Of a stretch of DNA of 64,000 nucleotides, positions 15,370 to 23,766 are shown piece after piece. The stretch spans positions 4,774,001 to 4,838,000 of the forward strand of contig NZ_JBBODF010000001.1 in assembly GCF_038002825.1 (NCBI RefSeq). Reading direction: 5' to 3'. How positions within the stretch are numbered: the first letter of the stretch is position 1; each line of letters begins with the position of its first letter. The stretch is from Paenibacillus sp. FSL H8-0048 (GTDB taxonomy: Bacteria; Bacillota; Bacilli; Paenibacillales; Paenibacillaceae). The notes beneath the pieces were generated by a model. The model saw only the letters and a program-made list of their open reading frames with translations. It had not been told where the DNA came from and ran no database searches. The translations under genes were made by a program, and so were the position numbers.

Positions 15370-16275
15370 TTACTTGAAGATCCGCTGCGAGAACTGATAC
15401 AGTCCGCTGCTCCAGACCTTGCCTTCATGTCCGCCTACATCCAGATACCACAGATGTGGAACGTTCATGCTGGTCAGGCTGTTATGGAAATTCTGGCTGA
15501 CATAGAGCAGGCCGTCCGAAGCGCCGCAGGAGATCCAGAGCAGCTTCAGCTGGCTGGCAGTCTGCGCCGGATTAGTAATCAGCTGTGAGGCTGACTTCGT
15601 ATTCGGAGCAGAGGAGAACGCGCCGATCCAGGAGAACTTGTCCAGATGCTTCAGGCCGAAGTTCAGCGTCTGTCCGCCGCCCATGGATAAGCCGGCCAGG
15701 GCACGGTTTTGCTTGTTTTTGTATACAGGGAAGTGAGAGTCAACGTAAGGAATGAGGTCATTGATCAAATCGAATTCAAACCGCTCGAAGGCGGCTACCT
15801 TATCCGGTGCATAAATATCGCCGATCGGGCGGTCATCCGCCATCGCGCGGCCGTTCGGGAACACCACGATCATCGGCTCAAGCTTGTTCTCAGAGTACAG
15901 GTTGTCCAGGATATTACGCGGATTCATCCCGTTCAGCCATTCGTTCTGATCCCCGCCGATGCCGTGCAGCAGGTAGAGAACATTGTAGGTCTTGGAAGGG
16001 GTATAGCCCGGAGGGGTATATACCATCGCGTTTCTTGACTTGCCTACGGTAGTCGAATAATAAGAAATCTGCTGTACGTTGCCGTGCGGAATATTATTGC
16101 GGTATGATGCATAGCCTTGAGGAGCGGGAGTGATGGTGCTGGTTACAGCCGCAGCGGCATCCGCAGAGAGACTCAGATTCTGCTCCTCTGTCACAGGTGA
16201 TGCATACGACATTGCAGGCAACAGCAGGGCTGTCGCCAGAGCGAGACTTGCAATTCGGGTCATTATTTTCTTCAT
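15370..16275 (-). CDS. Secreted esterase, alpha/beta hydrolase (carbohydrate esterase CE1-like)
   Basis: The 301-residue protein has a signal peptide (MKKIMTRIASLALATALLLP, cleavage near SYASP). The hydrolase core begins at about residue 75 (VYTPPGYTPSKTYNVLYLLH, then GIGGDQNEW). The nucleophile is Ser in ALAGLSMGGGQTL, the acid is likely Asp in WISCGASDGLLY, and the His is in DVGGHEGKVW. The fit is to feruloyl/acetyl xylan esterases of CE1, which cut ester side chains from plant polysaccharide. A perfect cre box upstream supports catabolite control and a role in carbohydrate use. Confidence 0.9.
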   Translation of the reverse strand: MKKIMTRIASLALATALLLPAMSYASPVTEEQNLSLSADAAAAVTSTITPAPQGYASYRNNIPHGNVQQISYYSTTVGKSRNAMVYTPPGYTPSKTYNVLYLLHGIGGDQNEWLNGMNPRNILDNLYSENKLEPMIVVFPNGRAMADDRPIGDIYAPDKVAAFERFEFDLINDLIPYVDSHFPVYKNKQNRALAGLSMGGGQTLNFGLKHLDKFSWIGAFSSAPNTKSASQLITNPAQTASQLKLLWISCGASDGLLYVSQNFHNSLTSMNVPHLWYLDVGGHEGKVWSSGLYQFSQRIFK

Positions 16276-16362
16276 TTCATATCTCCTCCTTAATTCGATT
16301 GGTTAAGCTGAGTTGCCTTCCCTCTACAGAAACGGAGCCGCCTCCTCCTCTCCCGACATATT

Positions 16363-16377
16363 ATGTAAGCGCATCCA
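16363..16377 (-). promoter_or_regulatory. cre box (CcpA site) upstream of the esterase gene
   Basis: ATGTAAGCGCATCCA matches the Bacillales cre consensus WTGNAANCGNWNNCA at every defined position. It lies 88 bp upstream of the esterase start, where it could block or modulate the promoter. Confidence 0.7.
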
Positions 16378-16554
16378 CATTGAGGATACCATAAATGGGG
16401 TATTATGTAAATTGTTTTCGTGGATTCTCAGAATAAGGGGGTCCGGCAGTGCATCTTAATGTTGTCATACCGGGAGCAGCAGGGTAATAGATAGGAATAG
16501 AAGCTTCCAAATATCTGGATTTGAGGCGGGAGCCGGGGACTGGAGGGATGGATC

Positions 16555-16929
16555 ATGCTAGGACAGAGTGTATCAGGAGTCAGTCCGGTACAGGTCATCA
16601 TGGCCTACGGCGGCACACAGAGCGATGTCAGTTCTCTGGAGAAGCAGCGGAACCGGCTGATGATGGAGCTGGACCGGGTGAATGCGGCGCAGGGCGGGCA
16701 GGCGACGTCCTACCGCCGGGAGCAGCTCCAGCGGCAGATCCGTCTCCTTGAGGTTCAGCTCGCGCACAAAGCCGGAAGCAGCGCGGTTACGGATGTGAGC
16801 GCCGCCGCCCAGAATGTTCAGGCTCCGCCCTGGCGGATGGAGTGGAAGGGCGGTCTGAAGGGTATCGGCCAGACCGATCCCCGGACGGCGACGGTGGATG
16901 CGGAGGGCCATTTCGACGCTTTAATCTAA
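16555..16929 (+). CDS. Coiled-coil protein of unknown function (FlxA-like layout)
   Basis: The 124-residue protein starts 7 bp after GGAGGG. It has a strong coiled coil at residues 30-75 (SSLEKQRNRLMMELDRVNAA, YRREQLQRQIRLLEVQLAHK) flanked by flexible ends. The layout resembles FlxA-like proteins, although the similarity is only general. There is no signal peptide or membrane segment. It stands alone between divergent and terminator-bounded neighbours. Confidence 0.7.
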   Translation: MLGQSVSGVSPVQVIMAYGGTQSDVSSLEKQRNRLMMELDRVNAAQGGQATSYRREQLQRQIRLLEVQLAHKAGSSAVTDVSAAAQNVQAPPWRMEWKGGLKGIGQTDPRTATVDAEGHFDALI

Positions 16930-16942
16930 GGTTGGAATCAGG

Positions 16943-16989
16943 ATGCGATTAGCGTAACGGTGATGAACCGGGGGCTAATCGCATTTTTG
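16943..16989 (+). terminator. Rho-independent terminator
   Basis: ATGCGATTAGC (16943-16953) pairs with GCTAATCGCAT (16974-16984), followed by TTTTT. Confidence 0.85.
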
Positions 16990-17059
16990 GTGAGAGGGAT
17001 GCAACGGATGCTAAGCATTCTCTACTATATACATAAGAGGACGTATAGGAGGACAGCAG

Positions 17060-17617
17060 ATGGAAGATGAGGGGATAGTCCAGCTATACTTACAGCGCTC
17101 GCAGCAGGCCATCACGGAGACCCGGAACAAATACGGTGCTTACTGCCGGGCGATCGCCAGGAACATTGTCGCGAACCATCCCGATACCGAAGAGTGCGAG
17201 AACGATACATACCTGGCTGCGTGGAACGCTATTCCGCCTCACCTGCCCAGGAGGCTACCGGTATTCTTGGGGCGAATCACCCGCAATATTGCGCTCGACA
17301 AGCATGGGTATAACACAGCCAAGAAGCGGAGCCGCCAGTTCGAGGTGATTCTGGAGGAGCTGGAGGACTGCCTGCCTGCGGCGGAGACGGTAGAAACGGA
17401 GCATGCCGCAGGCGAAACGGCCCAGTTGATCAATGAATTCCTGTATGGGCTGGAGGAGGAGACGCGAAATATATTCATCAGGCGGTATTGGTATGCGGAT
17501 TCGATAGAATCCATCGCCGGCAGGTTCGGTATGAGCAGCAGTAAGGTGAAGTCGAGCCTATTCAGGACCCGGAACAAGCTTAGAGTTCATTTAGACCAGG
17601 GGGGCGTTCACCTATGA
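17060..17617 (+). CDS. ECF-type RNA polymerase sigma factor
   Basis: The 185-residue protein has region 2 (YGAYCRAIARNIVANHPDTE, ECENDTYLAAWNAIPPHLPR, LGRITRNIALDKHGYNTAKK) and region 4 (LEEETRNIFIRRYWYADSIE, SIAGRFGMSSSKVKSSLFRT). It starts after AGGAGGAC. The stop overlaps the next gene as ATGA, so the downstream membrane protein is most likely its anti-sigma partner. The length and the odd ITRNIALDKHGYNTAKKR motif match a group common in Clostridia and Paenibacillus, whose signals are mostly unknown. Confidence 0.9.
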   Translation: MEDEGIVQLYLQRSQQAITETRNKYGAYCRAIARNIVANHPDTEECENDTYLAAWNAIPPHLPRRLPVFLGRITRNIALDKHGYNTAKKRSRQFEVILEELEDCLPAAETVETEHAAGETAQLINEFLYGLEEETRNIFIRRYWYADSIESIAGRFGMSSSKVKSSLFRTRNKLRVHLDQGGVHL

Positions 17618-18558
17618 AGCGGGAGGACTTATATAAGGAGATCGGACTGATTGACGAGGAGCTGATTGCAGCAGCTGAAGACAGCGGAGTAAGAGGCAGG
17701 AGCAGGGGCCACAGGTTCTCCAAAATCGCCGTAGTCGCCTGTCTAGTCGTATACAGCTCGACTTCTACCGTACTGCTTGCCACAGAATACACCAGAAATA
17801 AAACGGAGGAGCCTTATATCCGTTATCTGACAGCGGAGGATATGGAGCTGGCCCCCCGTGCGCAGTATGAGGCCGGCAAATTCCTGAAGGCGTTAACCAG
17901 CGGCAACGATGACAAGGTATATATTGCGGTGAACCGGCTGGTGGAGAGCTTCAACGATCCCAAGGCGCGGGAGCTGGCGCTGCAGAAGCTGCGGCCCTTC
18001 TTGACCAGTGATTCCGCGAAGATCGCGGAGTCGGCTGCTTTTGCCACAGATATCCTGTCGAAAAGCTACCAGAGTCCGTATCTCCACAAAATGGCTGACG
18101 GGAGCATCGTATTTGCCTTATTCAACAATTATTCGGATTACGGTACCCAGAATGTACTCTGGCGTATACAAGATGATGTGCTGGAACCGTATTTCAGCTT
18201 CGCGGCCCCTTCCATGTACATTAAGGAAATCCTCCCGTCCCCGGACCGGAAGCTCCTTGCGGTGGTTACGAGCTCCAATAAAAGCGAATTCGTGCAAATT
18301 CTGAATGTGGAGAAGGGGACGATCAGCCCGGAGCTGGTAGAGTCGGCGAGAATCAGACATGGCGCGCAGCGTAAGCTGGATACTTGGACGCGCAGTGATC
18401 ATGAGAATTACAGCTATGCGGACCATCTGGTGTGGAGCAATAGCGATACATTAGCGTTCGAGGGCTCCCTGGCCTACGACGATACAGCCATTATTGAGAA
18501 TGTTAGTGTGACGTACCGGTTTAGGGATAAGATCATGGAGATACAGCCGGTGAAGTAG
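17614..18558 (+). CDS. Membrane-anchored protein, putative anti-sigma factor
   Basis: The 314-residue protein has a short cytoplasmic N-terminus (residues 1-36, MKREDLYKEIGLIDEELIAA), one transmembrane segment (residues 37-54, IAVVACLVVYSSTSTVLL) and an extracytoplasmic domain of about 255 residues. The outer part starts helical (QYEAGKFLKALTSG) and continues with beta-propeller-like strands (ADGSIVFALFNNYSDYGTQN ... PSPDRKLLAVVTSSNKSEFV). It has no zinc-type anti-sigma motif (HxxxCxxC). The role is inferred from the 4-bp overlap with the sigma gene. Confidence 0.7.
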   Translation: MKREDLYKEIGLIDEELIAAAEDSGVRGRSRGHRFSKIAVVACLVVYSSTSTVLLATEYTRNKTEEPYIRYLTAEDMELAPRAQYEAGKFLKALTSGNDDKVYIAVNRLVESFNDPKARELALQKLRPFLTSDSAKIAESAAFATDILSKSYQSPYLHKMADGSIVFALFNNYSDYGTQNVLWRIQDDVLEPYFSFAAPSMYIKEILPSPDRKLLAVVTSSNKSEFVQILNVEKGTISPELVESARIRHGAQRKLDTWTRSDHENYSYADHLVWSNSDTLAFEGSLAYDDTAIIENVSVTYRFRDKIMEIQPVK

Positions 18559-18580
18559 TGAGTTTTTGCTACACGAATAT

Positions 18581-18617
18581 AGCTGCGAATGGATCATACA
18601 TCCGTCCGCGGCTTTTT
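18581..18617 (+). terminator. Rho-independent terminator
   Basis: The arms AGCTGCG...ATGGAT and ATCCGTCCGCGGCT form a stem with a CATA loop, followed by six T. It closes the sigma/anti-sigma operon. Confidence 0.85.
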
Positions 18618-18631
18618 TGTGATGTGATGAA

Positions 18632-18670
18632 TTTAAGAAAGTTTTAATCTTTACCCGACTTCTTCTTAAA
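18632..18670 (+). promoter_or_regulatory. Candidate operator upstream of the sugar-type operon
   Basis: TTTAAGAA (18632-18639) is repeated inverted as TTCTTAAA (18663-18670). TTTAA also recurs directly at 18632 and 18643 with 11-bp spacing, the spacing used by OmpR/PhoB regulators. It lies 38-76 bp before the first gene of an operon that itself encodes an OmpR-type regulator. This is inference only. Confidence 0.45.
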
Positions 18671-18707
18671 TAGTTGCGCCTATTCTTGAATACAAGGAGG
18701 GAGCAAC

Positions 18708-19574
18708 TTGAAGAATTGGGCCCGTAAGGATTCATCGGCGGCTTGGTTATTTCTGGCACCCAGTCTCATCGGGTTTGCCTTGTTTTATCTGATTCCGTTT
18801 GGCATGGGCGTGTTCTATTCCTTCATGGACCGTGCGGTGGACGGGCAGTATGTGGGCCTGCAGCAGTACCGGGAGCTGATCGCGGGCGACTCCTTCCGCA
18901 AGGCAGCCTCTAACACCTTCTACTTTAGTATGGTGAGTGTTCCGCTGCTGATTGTGCTGTCGCTGGGACTCGCGCTGCTGCTCCATAAGAAGCTGTATTT
19001 TCAGAAATGGCTAAGAACTGCTTATGTTCTCCCGCTGGTCGTGCCTGTCGCGTCCATCATCCTGGTCTGGCAGATCCTGTTCGACTGGAACGGGGCGCTG
19101 AATGCGTGGCTGGGCAGCTTCGGTCTGGCCCGGGTGGACTGGATGAAGACGGAGGCCGCGCGGAATGTCATTATGATGATGTATGTGTGGAAAAACATCG
19201 GGTACAACGTGATCCTGTTCCTGGCCGGACTGCAGCAGATCCCGAAGGATTACTATGAAACCGCCCAGATTGAAGGGGCCGGCCGTCTCAGGCAGTTCCG
19301 GAGCATTACGCTGGTCTACTTAACCTCTACGATGTTTTTTGTCGTCATGATGTCGGTCATTAACTCCTTCAAGGTATTCCGGGAGACGTATCTGCTGGCC
19401 GGACCGTATCCGCATGACAGCATCTATATGCTGCAGCATTTTATGAACAATATGTTCCTGTCCCTGGATCTCCCGAAGATGACAGCGGCATCTGCCCTGA
19501 TGGTTGGCGGCATTCTTATCCTTGTTCTCGGGCTGTTCGCCATGGAGCGCCGGTACCGTCGAAATATGGAATAG
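18708..19574 (+). CDS. Carbohydrate ABC transporter permease (MalF/UgpA-type)
   Basis: TTG 18708 follows AAGGAGGG (18693-18700). The 288-residue protein has six transmembrane segments, the first at WLFLAPSLIGFALFYLIPFG. The cytoplasmic EAA loop is YYETAQIEGAGRLRQFRSIT (about 183-202), which contacts the ATPase. It is the first gene of a seven-gene unit that contains no ATPase, so a shared MsmX-like ATPase is likely to energise it. The pairing with an HlyD-like adaptor gene makes the substrate and direction of transport uncertain. Confidence 0.9.
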   Translation: MKNWARKDSSAAWLFLAPSLIGFALFYLIPFGMGVFYSFMDRAVDGQYVGLQQYRELIAGDSFRKAASNTFYFSMVSVPLLIVLSLGLALLLHKKLYFQKWLRTAYVLPLVVPVASIILVWQILFDWNGALNAWLGSFGLARVDWMKTEAARNVIMMMYVWKNIGYNVILFLAGLQQIPKDYYETAQIEGAGRLRQFRSITLVYLTSTMFFVVMMSVINSFKVFRETYLLAGPYPHDSIYMLQHFMNNMFLSLDLPKMTAASALMVGGILILVLGLFAMERRYRRNME

Positions 19575-19586
19575 AGGTGGAGAGGT

Positions 19587-20462
19587 ATGCCAGTGGATAA
19601 GGTCTTACCCAAGCTAATATTAACCTTCATTATGGGTGTGGTTGCCCTGCTGACGCTGTTCCCGATTGGGGTCACGCTTATCAATTCGTTCATGAGCAGC
19701 CGCGAGATTGAGATCAATTACGGTCCCGTCGGACAAATGAACACGGTCATAGAGGGCAGGAGCGATCCGTTCGCGAACCTCAAATGGTTGCCGGATCAGG
19801 TCTCCCTGGAGCAGTACGGCAAGGTGCTGCTGGAGAGCCCAATGTACCTATCGATGTTCTGGAACTCGGTGTTCCTGGTGGTGCCGATCATTGCCGGACA
19901 GACGCTTATTGCTGCCCTGGCTGCGTACGCATTCTCCAAGCTGAGATTCCGGGGCCGGGAGCTCCTGTTTCTGGTCTATGTCCTGACGATGCTGATGCCC
20001 TTTCAGGTAACTCTGGTGCCCAACTACATCATGGCCGACCGCTTGGGGCTGCTGAATAGCCCGGGTGCCATTATCCTGCCTGGTATTTTTGCGGCCTTCG
20101 GTGTGTTCATGCTCAGGCAGTTCATGCTGGAAATTCCGTATGCCTATATCGAAGCGGCCAAGATGGATGGAGCCGGACATTTACGGATTTTTGCTACCCT
20201 TATTGTTCCCATGGTTCAGCCGGGTCTGGCCGCGCTTACGATTCTCTTATTCGTCGATTACTGGAATATGGTGGAGCAGCCGCTGATCTTCCTGGATAAT
20301 CCGCTGCGTCAGCCCTTGTCCGTCTACTTATCGAATGTCAGCAGTGAGAAGGGGCTGGCGTTTGCTGCTTCTGTCATCTACATGGCTCCGATGGTGCTGC
20401 TCTTCCTGTATGCGGAGACGTATTTCATTGAGGGCATTCAGTTATCCGGGATCAAGGGCTAG
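19587..20462 (+). CDS. Carbohydrate ABC transporter permease (MalG/AraQ-type)
   Basis: The 291-residue protein has six transmembrane segments and the EAA loop AYIEAAKMDGAGHLRIFATL followed by IVPMVQPG (about 188-215), typical for MalG-type subunits. An insert of about 50 residues between the first two membrane segments (SSREIEINYGPVGQMNTVIE ... GRSDPFANLKWLP) is longer than in most MalG proteins and would face outward. That is a good place to contact the adaptor encoded next. It starts 12 bp after the first permease stop, with AGGTGGAGAGG as ribosome site. Confidence 0.9.
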   Translation: MPVDKVLPKLILTFIMGVVALLTLFPIGVTLINSFMSSREIEINYGPVGQMNTVIEGRSDPFANLKWLPDQVSLEQYGKVLLESPMYLSMFWNSVFLVVPIIAGQTLIAALAAYAFSKLRFRGRELLFLVYVLTMLMPFQVTLVPNYIMADRLGLLNSPGAIILPGIFAAFGVFMLRQFMLEIPYAYIEAAKMDGAGHLRIFATLIVPMVQPGLAALTILLFVDYWNMVEQPLIFLDNPLRQPLSVYLSNVSSEKGLAFAASVIYMAPMVLLFLYAETYFIEGIQLSGIKG

Positions 20463-20508
20463 GGCTTGCATATGAGGGACTTATGAGAAATAGGAGGAGA
20501 ACGGGGAA

Positions 20509-21669
20509 ATGGAGATTACAGGAGTGCCCGCAGACCGCAGGCGCAAAAAAAACATTAAAATAGCCTTCCTGCTGCTGCTGGGCGTGTTACTCTTCTTCAC
20601 CTTCTTCAGCAATACGCTGCAGTCGTTGACCTTGCCTAAGGTGACGACGGTCACGCCGCAGAGCAAGAGCCTTGAATTCACACTGGAGGGCAGCGGAATA
20701 CTGCGGCCCGTAAATGAAGTGAAGCTCCAGAATGGCAGCGGCTGGAAGCCCCGGGAGGTGCTTGTGCAGGAGGGGGAGCGGGTGAAGAAGGGACAGAGGC
20801 TGATTCTCTATGACAGCCAGTCTGCCGAAGCCGGGCTGCAGGATGAAATCGCGCTGCTGGATCAGCAAAAGCTCGGGCAGCAGACCCTGCAGGATCAATT
20901 CATTCAGACGTATGCGGAAGGGGATGAGCTCCAGATTCGCAAGGCCCGGCGCGAGATTGAAGCAGGCAAGCAGGACCAGGCCAGGCAGGCGCGTAAAATT
21001 GCCGGGATGAGAGACCGGTTAACTGCGGAGCAGCAGCTTAAGGCACCCTTCGACGGGATTGTAACCCGGCTGAATGCCCTCCCGGGGATAATGTCATCAG
21101 GCGAGCCGGATCTGGTGCTGTCGAGCAGCCGTGAGGGATTCCAATTCGATTTCACAGCGGACGCGGGGCTATTATCCAGCCTGGGAATTACCTTGGGGGA
21201 GAAGCTTGAAGTAGAGGTTCATTCTGCTGAGGGGCCATCGGCCCGGATATTGCCGGGACAGATTGCAGAGATCAAGAGCGCTGAGGCGCGTGCCGGAAGT
21301 CCGGCCAGTGAGGATACCAGCAGGGCGGAGGACATCGCACAGAAGACGGTCTTCATTGTAATGAATGACGGTTCGCTTCAGGGGGGAGAGCAGGTTCAGT
21401 TCCAGATGAAGAAGCCGTCCCTTCAGGAGGGAGTGGTGGTACCGACTAAGGCCATCCATCAGACGGGCGGGCGCAGTTTCGTTTATACCATCGAGGAGCA
21501 GCGGGGGGCACTAGGCAATACGTTTGTCGCCCGTGAGGTTCAGATCCGCTCCAGTATCACGAACGGCCCGGACAGCATGATTATGGCGGATAACCTGTAT
21601 GGGGATGAGAAGATTATTCTGGAGAGCAGTGAGCCCTTGCAGGACGGGAACCGCGTACGTCTGCAATAG
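20509..21669 (+). CDS. HlyD/RND-type membrane fusion adaptor protein
   Basis: The 386-residue protein has a basic N-terminus, one transmembrane anchor (residues 17-35, IKIAFLLLLGVLLFFTFF) and an outer domain. The outer domain has a lipoyl-like hairpin half (GSGWKPREVLVQEGERVKKG, QRLILYDSQSAEAG), a helical hairpin at about 120-175 with many Gln/Arg residues, the second lipoyl half (LKAPFDGIVTRLNALPGIMS) and beta-barrel and membrane-proximal parts to the end. This is the usual domain order of adaptors that pair with MacB-type or RND exporters. Here the neighbours are MalFG-type permeases, which is atypical. It starts at ATG 20509. Confidence 0.87.
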   Translation: MEITGVPADRRRKKNIKIAFLLLLGVLLFFTFFSNTLQSLTLPKVTTVTPQSKSLEFTLEGSGILRPVNEVKLQNGSGWKPREVLVQEGERVKKGQRLILYDSQSAEAGLQDEIALLDQQKLGQQTLQDQFIQTYAEGDELQIRKARREIEAGKQDQARQARKIAGMRDRLTAEQQLKAPFDGIVTRLNALPGIMSSGEPDLVLSSSREGFQFDFTADAGLLSSLGITLGEKLEVEVHSAEGPSARILPGQIAEIKSAEARAGSPASEDTSRAEDIAQKTVFIVMNDGSLQGGEQVQFQMKKPSLQEGVVVPTKAIHQTGGRSFVYTIEEQRGALGNTFVAREVQIRSSITNGPDSMIMADNLYGDEKIILESSEPLQDGNRVRLQ

Positions 21670-21718
21670 CCGTAGGAGTACGGTCTACTATACGAACAAT
21701 TATTGGAGGTAGTGAAAG

Positions 21719-23044
21719 ATGAAGAGGATTAACAAAATGGGCTGGCTGGGGATGAGCCTTGCTTTTACAACGATGATGTCAGCATGTAGTTCAGGGAACA
21801 GTGCAGAAGCTCCAAACGCAGGAGGAAAGACGGTTCTTACGTTATCGGTTCAGCAGGATAGTGAGTTCTACCGTGCGGTAGAGCAGAAGTTTGAACAGGC
21901 TTATCCGGATATAGACTTGCAGATTCAGGCGTATAAGGGGATCAGCGAGAAGATGGAGGGTCCGGATTATGAGAAGTATCAGAAAACCGCCGGTACGGCA
22001 CTGCTCTCAGGCAAAGGAGCCGATATTTATGAAACGGGCAGCCTGCCCGCCAGTGATTACGTGAGCAAGAAGCTATTCCTTGATATGGATGATTACCTCA
22101 AGCAGTCGAAGACGCTGAAGAAGGAGGACCTGCAAATGAATGTGCTGAATGCGCTGAAGGTGAACGGGGGCACCTATATCATTCCGTCCGGGTTCAGCCT
22201 GAGAGCATTCCTTGGAGACGGGGATGTACTTAAGCAAGCGGAGATCAACGATAAGAGCTGGACCTGGCAGGATTGGAAGAAAATCTCCAAATCGCTGATT
22301 GCATCGGAGCAGCAGGAGGGGTCCGCACACCGATACGCGCTTCCGAATAATCCGCCGGATATGCTGCTTCAGGAGATGGTATTCGACGGCTATAACCAGT
22401 TCGTAGACGTAGCTGCGCGCAAGGCCAAGTTTGATTCACCTGCCTTCATCTTTATGATGCGGGAGATTAACGAGATGTATCAGGAGAAATTGATGACCAC
22501 TGAGCCGGTGGAGACCGAGAATCAATTGTTCTATTCTGCCGTTATACACAACCCGGCGGATTTCATCAACGTTCCGTATACCTATTTCGCCAATCCGAAG
22601 CTGCTGTATAAGCCGCATAGCGGAAACTCCGGTGCCATGAGAATTATTCCGAACTATACGTTTGCGATACAGGCCAAATCGCCGGTTGCCGAACAAGCCT
22701 GGACGTTCATGGAATTCCTGCTCTCTGATGAAGTTCAGTCTCTGCAGAGCAGAGAAGGCTTTTCCCTGCTCAGATCGCTTAATGACAAGCAGTTCAGTGA
22801 GCTTCAGCAGCAGGTGAAGAGCGGAACGTATAAGCTCCCGGACGGCAAGCTTGCCAGTGTTCCAGAGGGACAATTCAAGGTGTTCCAAGACATGATGGAT
22901 ACAGCGGATAACTTCGCCATGATGGATGTGAAGATTCTGAGCATCATCGGCGAGGAAGCAAACGCGTTCTTCAGCGGACAGAAGACGGCTGAGGATGTGG
23001 CCAAGCTGATTCAGAACAAGGCGACTACGTACCTTAACGAATAG
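21719..23044 (+). CDS. Extracellular solute-binding lipoprotein of an ABC transporter
   Basis: The 441-residue protein starts 7 bp after TTGGAGGTAG. A lipoprotein signal peptide ends in the lipobox MMSACSS (Cys at about residue 22). The body has the family 1 solute-binding fold (TVLTLSVQQDSEFYRAVEQK, FEQAYPDIDLQIQAYKGISE, SGKGADIYETGSLPASDYVS, DMDDYLKQSKTLKKEDL). It is the binding protein of the operon's two permeases and probably delivers an oligosaccharide or similar ligand. Its gene lies after the adaptor gene. Confidence 0.9.
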   Translation: MKRINKMGWLGMSLAFTTMMSACSSGNSAEAPNAGGKTVLTLSVQQDSEFYRAVEQKFEQAYPDIDLQIQAYKGISEKMEGPDYEKYQKTAGTALLSGKGADIYETGSLPASDYVSKKLFLDMDDYLKQSKTLKKEDLQMNVLNALKVNGGTYIIPSGFSLRAFLGDGDVLKQAEINDKSWTWQDWKKISKSLIASEQQEGSAHRYALPNNPPDMLLQEMVFDGYNQFVDVAARKAKFDSPAFIFMMREINEMYQEKLMTTEPVETENQLFYSAVIHNPADFINVPYTYFANPKLLYKPHSGNSGAMRIIPNYTFAIQAKSPVAEQAWTFMEFLLSDEVQSLQSREGFSLLRSLNDKQFSELQQQVKSGTYKLPDGKLASVPEGQFKVFQDMMDTADNFAMMDVKILSIIGEEANAFFSGQKTAEDVAKLIQNKATTYLNE

Positions 23045-23067
23045 ATCAAAGCCTGGGAGGTCCCGGT

Positions 23068-23766
23068 ATGAAGCGAACCACGATTCTAATCGCAGAGGAC
23101 GAAATGGAGATTGCCGACCTGATTGCCCTGCACCTTCAGAAGGAAGGGTATCACTGTATCCAGGTGCCTGACGGCCGGGCCGCGGTGCAGGCCATTCAGT
23201 CACAGTCCATTGATCTGGCGATCCTGGATATTATGATGCCGGAGCTGGACGGGTACGAGGTTACCCGCCAGGTCCGGGTGAAGCATAACCTGCCAATTAT
23301 CTTTTTAAGCGCCAAGACTTCAGATTTCGATAAGATTACCGGCCTTGTGATGGGAGCGGATGATTATATGATTAAGCCCTTCAACCCTATGGAGCTGCTG
23401 GCCCGTGTCAATTCCCAGCTGCGGCGTTCCCGGCAGTTCAGCCAGCCTCCGGCTGCCCAGCAGGCCCCGGTGCTGGAGTCGGGCGGGCTTATGATATCCC
23501 CTGACCGGCATACAGTTACGCTATACGGGAAGGCCATTGACCTCACGCCCAAGGAATTCGATATCCTCTATCTGCTGGCCAGCCACTCCAAGCAGGTGTT
23601 TAGCGCGGAGAGTATTTTTCAGCAGGTATGGGGCGAAGCGTACTATGAATCCGGCAATACCGTGATGGTGCATATCCGTACGCTGCGCAGGAAGCTGGGC
23701 GAGGATCAGAATAAGGACCGCTTCATCCGGACCATCTGGGGTGTCGGGTACACGTTCAATGACTAA
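23068..23766 (+). CDS. Response regulator, OmpR/PhoB family
   Basis: The 232-residue protein has a receiver domain (ILIAEDEMEIADLIALHLQK at residues 5-24; phospho-acceptor Asp in LAILDIMMPELDGYEV; Lys in DYMIKPFNPMELLARVNSQL). A winged-helix output domain follows (LTPKEFDILYLLASHSKQVF, VMVHIRTLRRKLGEDQNKDR, FIRTIWGVGYTF). Its stop codon region overlaps the sensor kinase start by 8 bp. It most likely controls this operon; the 11-bp direct TTTAA repeats upstream would fit. Confidence 0.93.
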   Translation: MKRTTILIAEDEMEIADLIALHLQKEGYHCIQVPDGRAAVQAIQSQSIDLAILDIMMPELDGYEVTRQVRVKHNLPIIFLSAKTSDFDKITGLVMGADDYMIKPFNPMELLARVNSQLRRSRQFSQPPAAQQAPVLESGGLMISPDRHTVTLYGKAIDLTPKEFDILYLLASHSKQVFSAESIFQQVWGEAYYESGNTVMVHIRTLRRKLGEDQNKDRFIRTIWGVGYTFND

